A stretch of 15,379 nt of DNA from Chitinophagaceae bacterium (lineage in GTDB: Bacteria; Bacteroidota; Bacteroidia; Chitinophagales; Chitinophagaceae), in contig JALOMZ010000009.1 in assembly GCA_025455205.1 (NCBI GenBank), positions 1-15,379 on the forward strand. The letters run 5' to 3'. The position numbers were made by a program, and so were the translations under genes. This document shows, piece after piece, positions 1 through 8,478 of the stretch; the stretch's first letter is position 1; each line of letters begins with the position of its first letter. The notes beneath the pieces were generated by a model. It was not told the DNA's origin. It saw only the letters and a list, made by a program, of their open reading frames with translations, and did no database searches.

Positions 1-104
1 GCAACAACCGCTTGGCACGGGTCGCCCCTGTTGTACCGCGCAGCGTCCCACGAATGATGCTCTGCCAGTTGTTGCAAACACCAAATACAGCGTAAACGCA
101 CCCT
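1..104. other. Left edge, no assignable gene
   Basis: No supported gene is seen before the repeat at 105. Short frames are open on both strands; for example a minus-strand frame runs through 1-80 toward the left edge but has no ATG and no recognisable domain. A gene co-directional with the acyltransferase may lie beyond the edge. Confidence 0.4.
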
Positions 105-147
105 TTCTGGAATTTGGATTTTCCCCTTTGGAATTTGGCATTTCCCT
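105..147. repeat. Dispersed-type intergenic repeat, copy 1 (GGAATTTGG family)
   Basis: Contains two GGAATTTGG units separated by a T/C-rich spacer and ends in a TTTCCC tract. A closely similar block lies at 4064-4105. This copy abuts and slightly overlaps the stop codon of the minus-strand acyltransferase gene. It has no strong hairpin and no coding sense. The pattern of unit, T/C spacer, unit, T/C tail is kept in both copies. Confidence 0.6.
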
Positions 148-1000
148 ACAGGTTCTTCACCTTTTCCCAGATCTCCGGAATGCGTTTGATCCACACCAAT
201 TCGCGGCGCTTGATGCCGGCTTCCTCGGCAGGATACCCGAAATAGGTTTTGCCACCGGCCAGTGATGAAGGCACACCACTCTGGGCCAGCACACTGGCGC
301 CATCGCCAATGGTGAGCGTTTTGCTTACCCCTACCTGTCCCCACAGGTTCACGCCGTTGCCAATGGTGGTGGCGCCTGCAATACCCACCTGTGCGGCAAT
401 GATGCAGTTGCGGCCTATCACCACGTCATGGCCCACCTGCACCAGGTTGTCTATCTTGGTGCCCTGCCCTACAATGGTATCGTGGGTAACGCCTTTGTCG
501 ATGCAGCAGTTGGCGCCAATCTCCACATCATCTTCCAGTATCACGCGCCCGCAGCTCTTCATCTTTTTATACCATACGGCCCGGTCGCGCTTGCTGTTGT
601 AATAGAAGGCATCGGCGCCCAGTGTGGTGCCGGCATGTACAATCACATTATCGCCAATCACCGTATGATCATAAATGGTAACATGCGGATGGATGACGCA
701 GTTTTTGCCAATGGTAACATGGTGGCCGATGAACACACCCGGACTGATGATGCTGTTCTCCCCGATCAATGCCGTTTCGCTGATCATGCCGGTGGCCGGC
801 ACAAAGGGCCTGAAATGCTCCACGATCTTCAGGTAAGCTTCAAAAGGCTGTTCACATACCAGCAAAGTCTTGCCATAGCGTTCCTCCACTTCCTTGTTGA
901 TGATGATGAAGGAGGCGGCGCTCTTCAGGCAGGTATCGTAATACTTGGGATGGTCAACAAAGCAGAGACATTGTACCGATACCGGTTGCGGAAACTTCAT
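146..1000 (-). CDS. LpxD-like UDP-3-O-acylglucosamine N-acyltransferase (solitary, short N-terminus)
   Basis: Left-handed beta-helix acyltransferase of the LpxD family, which adds a 3-hydroxyacyl chain to the amino group of UDP-3-O-acylglucosamine in lipid A synthesis at the cytoplasmic membrane face. The 284-residue protein has hexapeptide repeats from about residue 75 to 245. [14 protein letters not shown] carries His191, the likely counterpart of the E. coli LpxD catalytic His239. A helical C-terminus follows (EIWEKVKNL). I chose the ATG at 1000 because a perfect -7 box lies at 1016-1023; an ATG at 1081 would be upstream of that promoter. The N-terminal uridine-binding domain looks cut short: [10 protein letters not shown] runs straight into [11 protein letters not shown], and the protein is about 50 residues below the usual 340. 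No other lipid A gene is adjacent, so it may be a second LpxD or a sugar N-acyltransferase for another surface glycan. Confidence 0.85.
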   Translation of the reverse strand: MKFPQPVSVQCLCFVDHPKYYDTCLKSAASFIIINKEVEERYGKTLLVCEQPFEAYLKIVEHFRPFVPATGMISETALIGENSIISPGVFIGHHVTIGKNCVIHPHVTIYDHTVIGDNVIVHAGTTLGADAFYYNSKRDRAVWYKKMKSCGRVILEDDVEIGANCCIDKGVTHDTIVGQGTKIDNLVQVGHDVVIGRNCIIAAQVGIAGATTIGNGVNLWGQVGVSKTLTIGDGASVLAQSGVPSSLAGGKTYFGYPAEEAGIKRRELVWIKRIPEIWEKVKNL

Positions 1001-1015
1001 GGGAGAATATTTTGT

Positions 1016-1023
1016 CAAAAGTA
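1016..1023 (-). promoter_or_regulatory. Bacteroidota -7 box for the LpxD-like gene
   Basis: On the minus strand this reads TACTTTTG, a perfect match to the Bacteroidota -7 consensus TAnnTTTG. Transcription would start near 1009, giving a leader of about ten bases before the ATG at 1000. No clear TTTG -33 element is seen at the expected distance. Confidence 0.5.
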
Positions 1024-1081
1024 GAGCATATCTCAACAGTGCGGGGCATTGAATAAATTCCAGAATACCGGGGAGACACAT

Positions 1082-1500
1082 ATCCCTTTAGTCCCCATTA
1101 TAATGTATGCGTTGCTGTAATGTGTTGCTGGTACTTTGTCTTCACCTTTACGGTTAAGCCACGCCGGGGAGATGGGTGCAGCCTGCGGTGCATGCTGTTT
1201 TGGTTTCGTGCTTTAGCTTTCGCCTGCAGCGTTGCAAAGCCGCCATAATTAGAACACCGCATACACGTATGCTCCGTAAAGACGTCGGCTTACGCTGCAT
1301 GCAGTACCATTCTCTGATATGTGTTACACGATAGCTGTAAGACAGAAAAAAATCCCGGTCATCCCCCTGCATCGCATGTCAATTCATTCCTATCTTCACC
1401 CTCTTCATCGCCTAAGATGTCTTGCCTTCTGATGGTGTAATTCACAATGATGTGGAAATTGTGAATAACTATGCGCTTCCAAATTTTTACATCCCAGCTT
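1082..1500. other. Long intergenic stretch with palindromes, no gene seen
   Basis: Part of the 743-base gap between the divergent acyltransferase and phosphatase genes. No convincing coding frame is present. It holds several inverted repeats: arms GCATAC/GTATGC at 1259-1272, a perfect 10-base palindrome CTGCATGCAG at 1295-1304, and ATTCACAAT (1440-1448) facing ATTGTGAAT (1458-1466) across 9 bases. The last could be an operator or a weak hairpin. Nothing here matches a known RNA family that I recognise. Confidence 0.4.
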
Positions 1501-1520
1501 TTGTTAGCTAATATTGTGCA

Positions 1521-1592
1521 GGGAATTACTTATCCCAGTACTTACTAACCCATTGTTGGAAAATCCCCCGAGTCATCGGGGGATTTCCTTTT
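1521..1592 (+). ncRNA. Candidate small RNA ending at an orphan terminator
   Basis: A -7-like sequence TAATATTG at 1509-1516 (one mismatch to TAnnTTTG) would start transcription near 1523, and an intrinsic terminator closes at 1586-1592. The product would be about 70 bases, beginning with a small GGGA/TCCC hairpin and ending in the GC-rich terminator stem. No plus-strand gene precedes the terminator within the gap, which is the main argument. I see no family match; the promoter is weak and the call is inference. Confidence 0.3.
1561..1592 (+). terminator. Rho-independent terminator hairpin
   Basis: Perfect 11-base stem, AAATCCCCCGA (1561-1571) against TCGGGGGATTT (1576-1586), with a 4-base loop, followed by CC and TTTT on the plus strand. 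The T tract points to plus-strand use. It sits 150 bases upstream of the phosphatase start and before that gene's own -7 box, so it does not end either flanking gene. Confidence 0.7.
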
Positions 1593-1682
1593 GAGATACT
1601 TTCCTCCGGTGCAATGTTGGGTCAGCCGCGGCATCCGGAAATTACAGCGCATACAGTTCGCTTTCATTCATTGCATTTCTGC

Positions 1683-1690
1683 TAAATTTG
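1683..1690 (+). promoter_or_regulatory. Bacteroidota -7 box for the histidine phosphatase gene
   Basis: TAAATTTG is a perfect TAnnTTTG match. A start near 1697 gives a leader of about 47 bases to the ATG at 1744 and excludes the in-frame ATG at 1591 as the translation start. The -33 region has only a TTTC at 1662-1665. Confidence 0.5.
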
Positions 1691-1743
1691 AAACGATGGC
1701 ACCGGAACCAGCCGGTATGCCTTCATCCATAACATACAGCGGC

Positions 1744-2436
1744 ATGAAACCCAACAGGATCATATTGGTGCGGCACGGCGAGTCGGAGGGGAACCTGGAC
1801 CGCAATACCTATGCAGAGAAGCAGGACTACAAGCTGTTGCTTACGCCGCTGGGTGAACAGCAGGCCGATGAAGCCGGCAAAAAACTGAAGGCGGTGATTG
1901 GCGATGAACGTATTCTTTTCTATGTGTCGCCCCTGTGGCGCACGCGCATGACCTTTGAACATATTGCCAAGCATTTTAATCCCGACCACTACCGATGGAA
2001 GGAAGACCCGCGTTTGCGTGAACAGGAGTGGGGACATTTCCGCGACCTGAAAGCCAACATCCAGATCGACGCGGAGCGCAACCGCTTCGGCACTTTTTAT
2101 TACCGCATCAAGGACGGGGAAAGCTGCGCCGATGTATACGACAGGGTGAGCGATTTCATGCACAGCATGTACCGCGATTTTGAGAAGAACTATTTCCCGC
2201 AGAATGCGGTGATCGTAAGTCATGGTATGACCATCCGCCTCTTTTTGATGCGATGGTTTCACTGGACGGTGGAGGAGTTTGAAACCCTGCGCAACCCGCG
2301 AAATGCTGAGATGATCTACATGGAGCAGAATACGGTAACCGGCAAGTACCACCTGGTAACGGAGCTGAAACGCAAGAACATTCCGCCCGATGACCAGTAT
2401 ACCTGGAGCATACTCGGCGGACACCGTCCGGCATAG
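1744..2436 (+). CDS. Histidine phosphatase (phosphoglycerate mutase superfamily)
   Basis: Cytosolic 230-residue member of the branch-1 histidine phosphatase fold. Visible motifs: RHGESEGN at 10-17 with the phospho-accepting His11, LTPLGEQQA at 33-41, SPLWRTRMT at 62-70, REQEWGHF at 92-99 with the acid/base glutamate region, and VSHGMTIR at 158-165 with the second catalytic His160. Such proteins dephosphorylate small phosphoesters or phosphoproteins; the substrate cannot be read from sequence, and the length and motifs fit a phosphatase better than a glycolytic mutase. I chose the start at MKPNRIILVRHGES because the fold begins there and the -7 box at 1683 lies before it; ATGs at 1696 and 1717 remain possible. 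The exported amidohydrolase follows 69 bases downstream on the same strand. Confidence 0.85.
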   Translation: MKPNRIILVRHGESEGNLDRNTYAEKQDYKLLLTPLGEQQADEAGKKLKAVIGDERILFYVSPLWRTRMTFEHIAKHFNPDHYRWKEDPRLREQEWGHFRDLKANIQIDAERNRFGTFYYRIKDGESCADVYDRVSDFMHSMYRDFEKNYFPQNAVIVSHGMTIRLFLMRWFHWTVEEFETLRNPRNAEMIYMEQNTVTGKYHLVTELKRKNIPPDDQYTWSILGGHRPA

Positions 2437-2505
2437 CAGCGCCTGCTTTTGGTTTTCCCTGCGTCTAATGTGTGCGAGCATTCACCTTCTAATATTTTCC
2501 GGCGC

Positions 2506-3969
2506 ATGTATACAAATTCCTTGCTGAAGGCTGCGGCCTTCTTCCTGTTGCTGTTTGCTATGGGCCCTGTTGCCATAGCGCAGCCCACTGCTTCGCAAAC
2601 CATCCTCAAGCAGCAGGCACTGACCGGCCTGCAGGCGGGTTATGATAAGTACAAAAAGACAGCCCTGCAGATCTGGGGCTATGCCGAACTGGGCTACAAG
2701 GAAACCCAAAGCAGCGCCCTGCTGCAGCAGCAACTCAAAGACAATGGCTTTGTGGTGGAAGCGGGAGTGGCAGGTATCCCCACGGCATTTGTAGCTACCT
2801 ATGGCAGCGGCAAGCCGGTGATTGGCATACTGGCGGAGTATGATGCCCTGCCGGGCCTGGCACAGGAAGCGGTGCCGGAAAAGAAATCCATTGCCGGACA
2901 GAAGGGAGGACATGGCTGCGGACACCATCTCTTTGGCGTGGCATCGGTAGCAGCAGGTATTGAGATCAAGAAGCTGATCGAACAGCGACAATTCAAAGGT
3001 ACCATCAAGGTGTTTGGCTGTCCGGCTGAAGAAGGCGGCAGTGGCAAAGTGTATATGGTTCGTGCCGGCCTGTTCAGGGATGTGGATGCAGCCATTCACT
3101 GGCACCCCGACAACCTGAATGAGGTGACCATGACCAGCGCCCTGGCCAACAAATCGGCCAAGTTCCGCTTTCGCGGCCTGAGCGCCCATGCTTCCATGGC
3201 ACCTGAAAAGGGACGCTCCAGCCTGGATGCCGTGGAGGCCATGAACTATATGGTGAATATGATGCGCGAACATATTCCGCAGGAAACGCGCATCCACTAT
3301 GTGATCACCGATGGCGGCAAGGCGCCCAACGTCATACCCGATTATGCCGAAGTCTATTATTATGTGCGCCACCCCAAACGAAGCGAGGTGGTGGCCATTT
3401 TTGACCGTGTGGTGAAAGCGGCCGAGGGCGCCGCAACAGGCACCGAAACCCGCATGGAATACGAAGTGATTGGCGGTACGCACGACCTGCTGCTGAACCG
3501 CACCCTCGCGGAGGTGATGCAGCAGAACCTGGAGCAGATAGGCGGTTTTACCTATTCACCGGAAGAAGAGGCCTTCGCCAGAAAGATTCAGTCCACTTTC
3601 ACTTATACCGTACCGGATGTGAAATCCGTATCCAATATCCTGCCGCTCAAGGCCCAGCCCAACGCGGGAGGGGGCAGTACCGATGTGGGCGATGTGAGCT
3701 ATGTAGTGCCCACCGTGGGCCTCAGCGCCGCTACCTGGGCACCCGGCACCCCGGCCCACAGCTGGCAGGCCGTGGCCTGCGGCGGCACCGAAATAGGTAC
3801 CAAGGGCATGCTGCTGGCCGCCAAAACCATGGCCCTCACCGCCATTGACCTGTATACCAGTCCGGCCATTATTTCCAAGGCCGCAGAAGAATTACGCCGT
3901 AATATTGGCGATTATCAGTACCAGGCACTGCTGGGCAACCGGCCGCCTGCTCTCAACTACCGAGATTAA
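2506..3969 (+). CDS. Exported M20 amidohydrolase, AbgB-like
   Basis: 487-residue metallo-amidohydrolase of peptidase family M20, closest by eye to AbgB-type (aminobenzoyl-glutamate utilisation protein B) enzymes, which cleave amide bonds of N-acyl amino acids. Metal-site motifs are present: EYDALPG at 111-117, GHGCGHH at 135-141, PAEEGGSGK at 173-181 and HWHPD at 198-202. The lid domain follows (SAHASMAPEKGRSSLDAVEA, then a helical stretch). A signal peptide is clear at residues 1-25 (MYTNSLLKAAAFFLLLFAMG, ending IAQ), so it acts in the periplasm or outside, unlike cytosolic E. coli AbgB. The start at 2506 was chosen because the signal peptide begins there; an upstream in-frame ATG at 2449 would add a charged, unconserved-looking leader. 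Its role may be peptide or dipeptide scavenging; the substrate is unknown. Confidence 0.85.
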   Translation: MYTNSLLKAAAFFLLLFAMGPVAIAQPTASQTILKQQALTGLQAGYDKYKKTALQIWGYAELGYKETQSSALLQQQLKDNGFVVEAGVAGIPTAFVATYGSGKPVIGILAEYDALPGLAQEAVPEKKSIAGQKGGHGCGHHLFGVASVAAGIEIKKLIEQRQFKGTIKVFGCPAEEGGSGKVYMVRAGLFRDVDAAIHWHPDNLNEVTMTSALANKSAKFRFRGLSAHASMAPEKGRSSLDAVEAMNYMVNMMREHIPQETRIHYVITDGGKAPNVIPDYAEVYYYVRHPKRSEVVAIFDRVVKAAEGAATGTETRMEYEVIGGTHDLLLNRTLAEVMQQNLEQIGGFTYSPEEEAFARKIQSTFTYTVPDVKSVSNILPLKAQPNAGGGSTDVGDVSYVVPTVGLSAATWAPGTPAHSWQAVACGGTEIGTKGMLLAAKTMALTAIDLYTSPAIISKAAEELRRNIGDYQYQALLGNRPPALNYRD

Positions 3970-4063
3970 GGATCGTTCCTGAGAAGCCCGGATTTCAATC
4001 CATCAGGAGCACGGCTGCACCTTGTGTGCGGCCGTTTTTCATGGTGCCTGGCCCACCACGCCT

Positions 4064-4105
4064 CTCTGGAATTTGGTATTTCCCCCTTTGGAATTTTTTC
4101 TTCCC
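4064..4105. repeat. Dispersed-type intergenic repeat, copy 2 (GGAATTTGG family)
   Basis: Nearly the same block as at 105-147: CTGGAATTTGG, a T/C-rich spacer, then TTTGGAATTT and a TTCCC tail. It lies between the amidohydrolase stop and the helicase start, about 70 bases before the helicase ATG. It does not form a strong hairpin, so it is not an obvious terminator. Confidence 0.6.
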
Positions 4106-4171
4106 TTCTTACCCGTAAAATTTTTCCACCCACCCCGGGGCGGTGCTGCCACGCTGTAAATTGCACCTCTT

Positions 4172-6664
4172 ATGCAGGACATTTTAGCAGGATTGAATGA
4201 GCAGCAGCGCGAAGCCGTGGTACATAAAGATGGCCCGCTGATGATTGTGGCCGGAGCCGGCAGTGGTAAAACCAAGGTACTTACCACCCGTATTGCCTAC
4301 CTCATGGGGCACCACGGCGTGGATGCCTTCAACATACTGGCCCTCACCTTCACCAATAAGGCTGCCGCCGAAATGAAGGAGCGGATCCAGAAACTGCTGG
4401 GCAACAGCGAAGCGCGCAACCTGTATATCGGCACCTTCCACAGCGTATTCGCCCGCATCCTGCGCGGGGAAGCCCACCATATTGGCTATCCCAACAACTT
4501 CACCATCTACGATACCGACGACAGCCGCAGCGTGATCAAGACCGTGGTGCAGGAGCTGAACCTCGACGACAAGACCTATAAGCCCAACGTGGTGCACAAC
4601 CGCATCAGTTCCGCAAAAAACGCCCTGATCACGCCGGAAGAATATGCCCAGGACCACCACATCCTGCAGGAAGATGCCCGCCAGAACCGGCCGGCCATGG
4701 CCCGCGTATACGATGCCTACTGCAAGCGCTGCTTCAAGAATGGCGCCATGGACTTTGATGACCTGCTGCTGAAGATGTATGAACTGCTGCGCGACTTTCC
4801 CGCCGTACTGCATAAATACCAGCACAAGTTCAAATACGTGATGGTAGACGAGTACCAGGATACCAACACCACGCAGTACGCCATCACCAAACTGCTGGCC
4901 GCTGCCCACGAGAATATCTGTGTGGTGGGCGATGATGCCCAGAGCATCTACAGCTTCCGCGGCGCCACCATCGAAAACATCCTGCAGTTCCAGAAAGACT
5001 ACGAAGACGTAAAGGTGGTGAAGCTGGAACGCAACTACCGCAGCACGGCCACCATCCTGAACATCGCCAATGAGGTGATCAGGAACAATAAGAACCAGCT
5101 GCCCAAGGAACTGTGGACCGAAGCCGATGCCGGCGACAAGGTGAAGATCGTGCGGGTGATGACCGACAACGATGAAGGCCGCTTTGTGGCCGACGCCATC
5201 CAGGAGCAGAAACTGCGCAACCATTTCAGCAACCACGACTTCGCCATCCTCTACCGCACTAATGCCCAGAGCCGGGCCTATGAAGAATGCCTGCGCCGCA
5301 TGAATATACCTTACCGCATTTATGGTGGTATCAGCTTTTACCAGCGCAAGGAGATCAAAGACTTCCTGGCCTACCTGCGCATTATTGTGAACACGCGTGA
5401 TGAAGAGGCCCTGAAGCGCATCATCAACTACCCGGCGCGGGGCATCGGCAAAACAAGCATCGAAAAACTGGTGACCGATGCCAACGAGCGCGGCATCAGC
5501 ATGTGGAAGGCCCTCGAAAATGCCCAGCAGCTGGGCATTCGCGGCGGCAGCCTGGAGAGCATGCAGGCCTTTGTGCAGATGATCAAATACTTCCAGAGCA
5601 TGCTCAAGCAGAGCACGGCCTACGAAGTGGCCTTTCAGGTGGGTAAGCATACCGGCATTGTGAAGGAACTTTTCAACGACAAGAGCGCCGAAGGCCTGGC
5701 CCGCTATGAGAACATACAGGAATTACTGAACTCCATCAAGGAGTGGGTGGATGATGCGGAAAACCGCAGCATGATTGACGACGAAGGGGTGATCCTTGAA
5801 ACCCCGCCGCCCACAGATATGCCCGCCGCCGCTGACGAAAACAATGGCCTGCTCTTTGGCAATGAGACACCCGCCGATGCAGCACCCTCCGGCACTTCAG
5901 CTTCGGTGGCTTCCCTGGGCGCCTACCTGCAGCAGATCACCCTGCTCACCGATGCCGACAACGACAAGGATGAGAACGCCGATGTGGTGAAGCTCATGAC
6001 CATCCACGCCGCCAAGGGGCTGGAATTTCCCTGCGTGTTTGTAGGCGGTATGGAGGAAAGCCTTTTCCCCAATGCCATGGCCATCAATACCCGCGAGGAG
6101 CTGGAAGAAGAGCGGCGCCTGTTTTATGTGGCGGTAACCCGCGCCAAGAGCAAGCTCTGGCTCACCTATGCACAGAGCCGGTACAAATTCGGGCAGATCA
6201 CGGCCAATGAGCCCAGCCGCTTCCTGGATGAGGTGCCAACGCAATATGCCGATCGTACCATGGCCGGCGGCGGCCTCCGCAACCAAGGCGGCAGCATGAA
6301 CTTTGGCGGCGGCATGAGCGCCTTCGAAAGATTGCATGGCGGCCGGGGTGGCGTAAGTAGTGGTAACAGTGCTGCGGCGGCAGAAAAACGATATGGCCCC
6401 CCGCCCGGTAAAACCGGCGCCAAGCCTTCTTATGTAGGTCCTGCGCAGCCGCCCAAGGTGAAGGAGCACCAGCCCTCGCCCGACTTCGTACCCAGCGACA
6501 CCAGCAACCTGCAGGTGGGCGACAAAGTGGAACACCAGAAGTTTGGCTTTGGTGTGGTGATCAAAATGGAGGGCGCCTCACACAATCCGATCGCTACGGT
6601 CAAGTTCGACCAGAACGGCGAAAAGAAGATCATGCTCAACTATGCCAAGCTGCGGATATTCTGA
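4172..6664 (+). CDS. pcrA: UvrD/Rep/PcrA-type superfamily 1 DNA helicase
   Basis: ATP-dependent 3'-5' helicase of superfamily 1, acting in nucleotide excision repair, mismatch repair and replication-fork maintenance in the cytoplasm. The 830-residue protein shows all motifs: Q motif LNEQQREAV at 8-16, Walker A AGAGSGKT at 27-34, TFTNKAA (Ia) near 59-65, VDEYQD (II) at 225-230, GDDAQSIYSFRG (III) at 253-264, NYRST (IV) at 288-292, TIHAAKGLEF (V) at 610-619, and VAVTRAK (VI) at 653-659. Residues 540-600 are an acidic, Ala/Pro-rich insert before motif V. A Gly-rich linker (698-735) leads to a Tudor-like C-terminal domain (NLQVGDKVEHQKFGFGVV, 779-796) that in PcrA binds RNA polymerase. The ATG at 4172 begins the conserved N-terminus. 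Its stop lies 49 bases before the next regulator gene, so read-through into module 1 is possible. Confidence 0.93.
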   Translation: MQDILAGLNEQQREAVVHKDGPLMIVAGAGSGKTKVLTTRIAYLMGHHGVDAFNILALTFTNKAAAEMKERIQKLLGNSEARNLYIGTFHSVFARILRGEAHHIGYPNNFTIYDTDDSRSVIKTVVQELNLDDKTYKPNVVHNRISSAKNALITPEEYAQDHHILQEDARQNRPAMARVYDAYCKRCFKNGAMDFDDLLLKMYELLRDFPAVLHKYQHKFKYVMVDEYQDTNTTQYAITKLLAAAHENICVVGDDAQSIYSFRGATIENILQFQKDYEDVKVVKLERNYRSTATILNIANEVIRNNKNQLPKELWTEADAGDKVKIVRVMTDNDEGRFVADAIQEQKLRNHFSNHDFAILYRTNAQSRAYEECLRRMNIPYRIYGGISFYQRKEIKDFLAYLRIIVNTRDEEALKRIINYPARGIGKTSIEKLVTDANERGISMWKALENAQQLGIRGGSLESMQAFVQMIKYFQSMLKQSTAYEVAFQVGKHTGIVKELFNDKSAEGLARYENIQELLNSIKEWVDDAENRSMIDDEGVILETPPPTDMPAAADENNGLLFGNETPADAAPSGTSASVASLGAYLQQITLLTDADNDKDENADVVKLMTIHAAKGLEFPCVFVGGMEESLFPNAMAINTREELEEERRLFYVAVTRAKSKLWLTYAQSRYKFGQITANEPSRFLDEVPTQYADRTMAGGGLRNQGGSMNFGGGMSAFERLHGGRGGVSSGNSAAAAEKRYGPPPGKTGAKPSYVGPAQPPKVKEHQPSPDFVPSDTSNLQVGDKVEHQKFGFGVVIKMEGASHNPIATVKFDQNGEKKIMLNYAKLRIF

Positions 6665-6713
6665 AGCTCGTCAATACCATCCTGGCCGCACGCCACACCA
6701 TCCGCTTCGCCGG

Positions 6714-8435
6714 ATGGGGCGGTATCTGCTAGGTTTATCCCTGTTCTTGTGCGCCGCAAATACCCAGGCGCAGCCCGACAGCCTGATACAGGTACCCGAA
6801 TCCTGGGGCTCCAAGGTGATCATCCGGGTTTTTGATCATTACCTGAAGCCCAACAGGGTGGATTCAGGTATTCAGCTCCTGCAGCAAATGTCGGCCGCTT
6901 ATGGCCGAGAGGGCAAGCCCATTCTTCAGCAGAATGCCTGGGTGTTTGCCCAGGTACTGGCAGGATCCAAAATAGAGGACTTAGAAGCCAAGATCAGCAT
7001 GCTGGACAAGCAGTCGGCATGGGCGTTGAAAAAGGGCTGGCCCTCCGCTGCAACGCAACTGCAGTTCTTTATAGGCACCGCCTGCTACGACAGCGGACTG
7101 AAGGGGAAGGGTTTTGAATACTTGCTGCGTGCGTATGGGAAGCTGGAACAAATGGACCCCGCCAGTATGCCTTTGCTGTATTACTATGCACATCATCTGG
7201 CCAGCATATATTATAACCTCGGCGATTTTGAGAACAGTGTTCGCTTCGTTGGTACCTACGAAAACACAGATACCGCGTTGCTGCCGGAAGCTGACCGGTT
7301 TGGGTTTCGGAATTCCATGGGCCTGGCCTTCATGCAGCTGAAGAAGTACGACAGTGCCGATGCCTTCCTGGCAAAGGCCCACCACGCTTCCAGTTTGCGG
7401 GGCGACACCATGTGGATGGCGCTGATCCATGGCAACCTGGGTGCTTCGTTATGGGAACAGGGCAGGCTGAACGAGGCATTGCCCCTGCTGCAAAATGATT
7501 ATGCAACAAGCCTGCAGTATGGTAATCGCAGCAGTGCTGTGAATGCCGGCCTGTTGATGGCCAGGATCTATCTGGCCCGGCAAGAGCTTGCAGCATTGGC
7601 GCAGATCATGTCGGCCATTGATACACTCATGCCTTCGGCAGAAAGTGCAGCTACCAGGCAGCAATATTTTGAGCTGAAGTTTCAGCTGGCGCAAAGGCAG
7701 GGGCGGTGGCAGCTGGCCGCAGCCATGGCCGACTCCGCCATATGGTACCACTCCTCGGCCGACAAAGACCGCAATAATGCCCTCAGCCTTCGCATACGCA
7801 ACAAACTGGAAACCGAAAATTACCTGAACAGCATTGCCACCCTGCAGGCACAGAAGGATACCGAGATCATGTTGCGCAATGCCCTGCTGGCCCTGGTGGT
7901 AACGGGCACCATGGTGGTGCTGCTGTTTATCAACCGTTACCGGATCAAGAAGCAGAAAGAGGCGGATGCGGCCTACTACGCCAGGCAGATTGCCGAAGAC
8001 AAATTGCAGCTGGTGAAATCCGAGCTGGATCAGTACACCCTGCGGATGAAGGAGAAAGCCGCCCTCACCCAGCGGCTGCAGGAAGAAATAGAGGCACTGA
8101 GGCAGGAGCACCAGCAGGTATCGGCCGAAAGAGAAAACGTACTGCAGCAACTGCTGCAGGCCACCATCCTTACGGAAGAAGACTGGACCACCTTCCGGGA
8201 ATTGTTCGAGAAAGTGCATCCCGGCTTCCTGGTGCGTCTTCGCCAGACCTTCCCCGACCTTACACCTGCCGAAACCAGGCTGCTGGTACTCACCAAGCTG
8301 CAGCTGTCGAACAAAGAGATGACGGCCATGCTGGGCATTGGCTATGATGCCATCAAGAAGACCCGGCAGCGCCTGCGCAAAAAAATTGATCTGCCCGAGG
8401 ATGGCGGACTGGAAGATCTTATCCAGCAGATCTGA
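6714..8435 (+). CDS. Membrane-anchored TPR / LuxR-type HTH regulator, module 1
   Basis: 573-residue single-pass regulator. Residues 1-19 form a signal peptide (MGRYLLGLSLFLCAANTQA). Residues 20-370 are helical with TPR-like repeats, clearest at about 157-180, 198-226, 236-266 and 275-306, and should lie in the periplasm. A membrane helix spans about 387-407, followed by basic residues and a Glu/Gln-rich coiled coil to about 480. The C-terminus (515-560) is a GerE/LuxR-like HTH beginning LTPAETRLL, with a recognition region around GIGYDAIKKTRQRLRKK. This topology is a one-component membrane transcription factor: periplasmic sensing, cytoplasmic DNA binding. The start at 6714 matches the paralogue at 9970 residue for residue; an in-frame ATG at 6642 overlaps the helicase gene and would bury the signal peptide. 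No receiver or kinase domain is present. Its likely targets are the heptamer arrays at 8479-8531 and 11732-11784 (inference). Confidence 0.85.
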   Translation: MGRYLLGLSLFLCAANTQAQPDSLIQVPESWGSKVIIRVFDHYLKPNRVDSGIQLLQQMSAAYGREGKPILQQNAWVFAQVLAGSKIEDLEAKISMLDKQSAWALKKGWPSAATQLQFFIGTACYDSGLKGKGFEYLLRAYGKLEQMDPASMPLLYYYAHHLASIYYNLGDFENSVRFVGTYENTDTALLPEADRFGFRNSMGLAFMQLKKYDSADAFLAKAHHASSLRGDTMWMALIHGNLGASLWEQGRLNEALPLLQNDYATSLQYGNRSSAVNAGLLMARIYLARQELAALAQIMSAIDTLMPSAESAATRQQYFELKFQLAQRQGRWQLAAAMADSAIWYHSSADKDRNNALSLRIRNKLETENYLNSIATLQAQKDTEIMLRNALLALVVTGTMVVLLFINRYRIKKQKEADAAYYARQIAEDKLQLVKSELDQYTLRMKEKAALTQRLQEEIEALRQEHQQVSAERENVLQQLLQATILTEEDWTTFRELFEKVHPGFLVRLRQTFPDLTPAETRLLVLTKLQLSNKEMTAMLGIGYDAIKKTRQRLRKKIDLPEDGGLEDLIQQI

Positions 8436-8478
8436 CCACCCTTTTCCTGAAACCATTGACTGACAGGCTGTTCTGGCC

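Noticed and set aside
336..342. A TGTCCCC heptamer inside the LpxD-like gene
   Set aside because: A single unit in coding sequence with no partner at 12 bases; not part of an array.
1154..1372. 72-codon minus-strand open frame in the long gap
   Set aside because: Arg/Cys/Thr-rich with no domain, no promoter and no partner; reads like chance in palindrome-rich DNA.
2482..3483. 333-codon open frame antisense to the amidohydrolase gene
   Set aside because: Opposite a gene with intact metal-site motifs; the composition (His, Gly, Cys) is that of an antisense shadow.
4184..5650. 488-codon open frame antisense to the helicase gene
   Set aside because: A by-product of GC-biased codon use in the helicase; Val/His/Gly-rich and without any domain, while the plus strand has all helicase motifs.
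6642..6713. In-frame upstream ATG for the module 1 regulator, overlapping the helicase stop
   Set aside because: It would add 24 residues before the signal peptide, and the paralogue begins exactly where the ATG at 6714 does.
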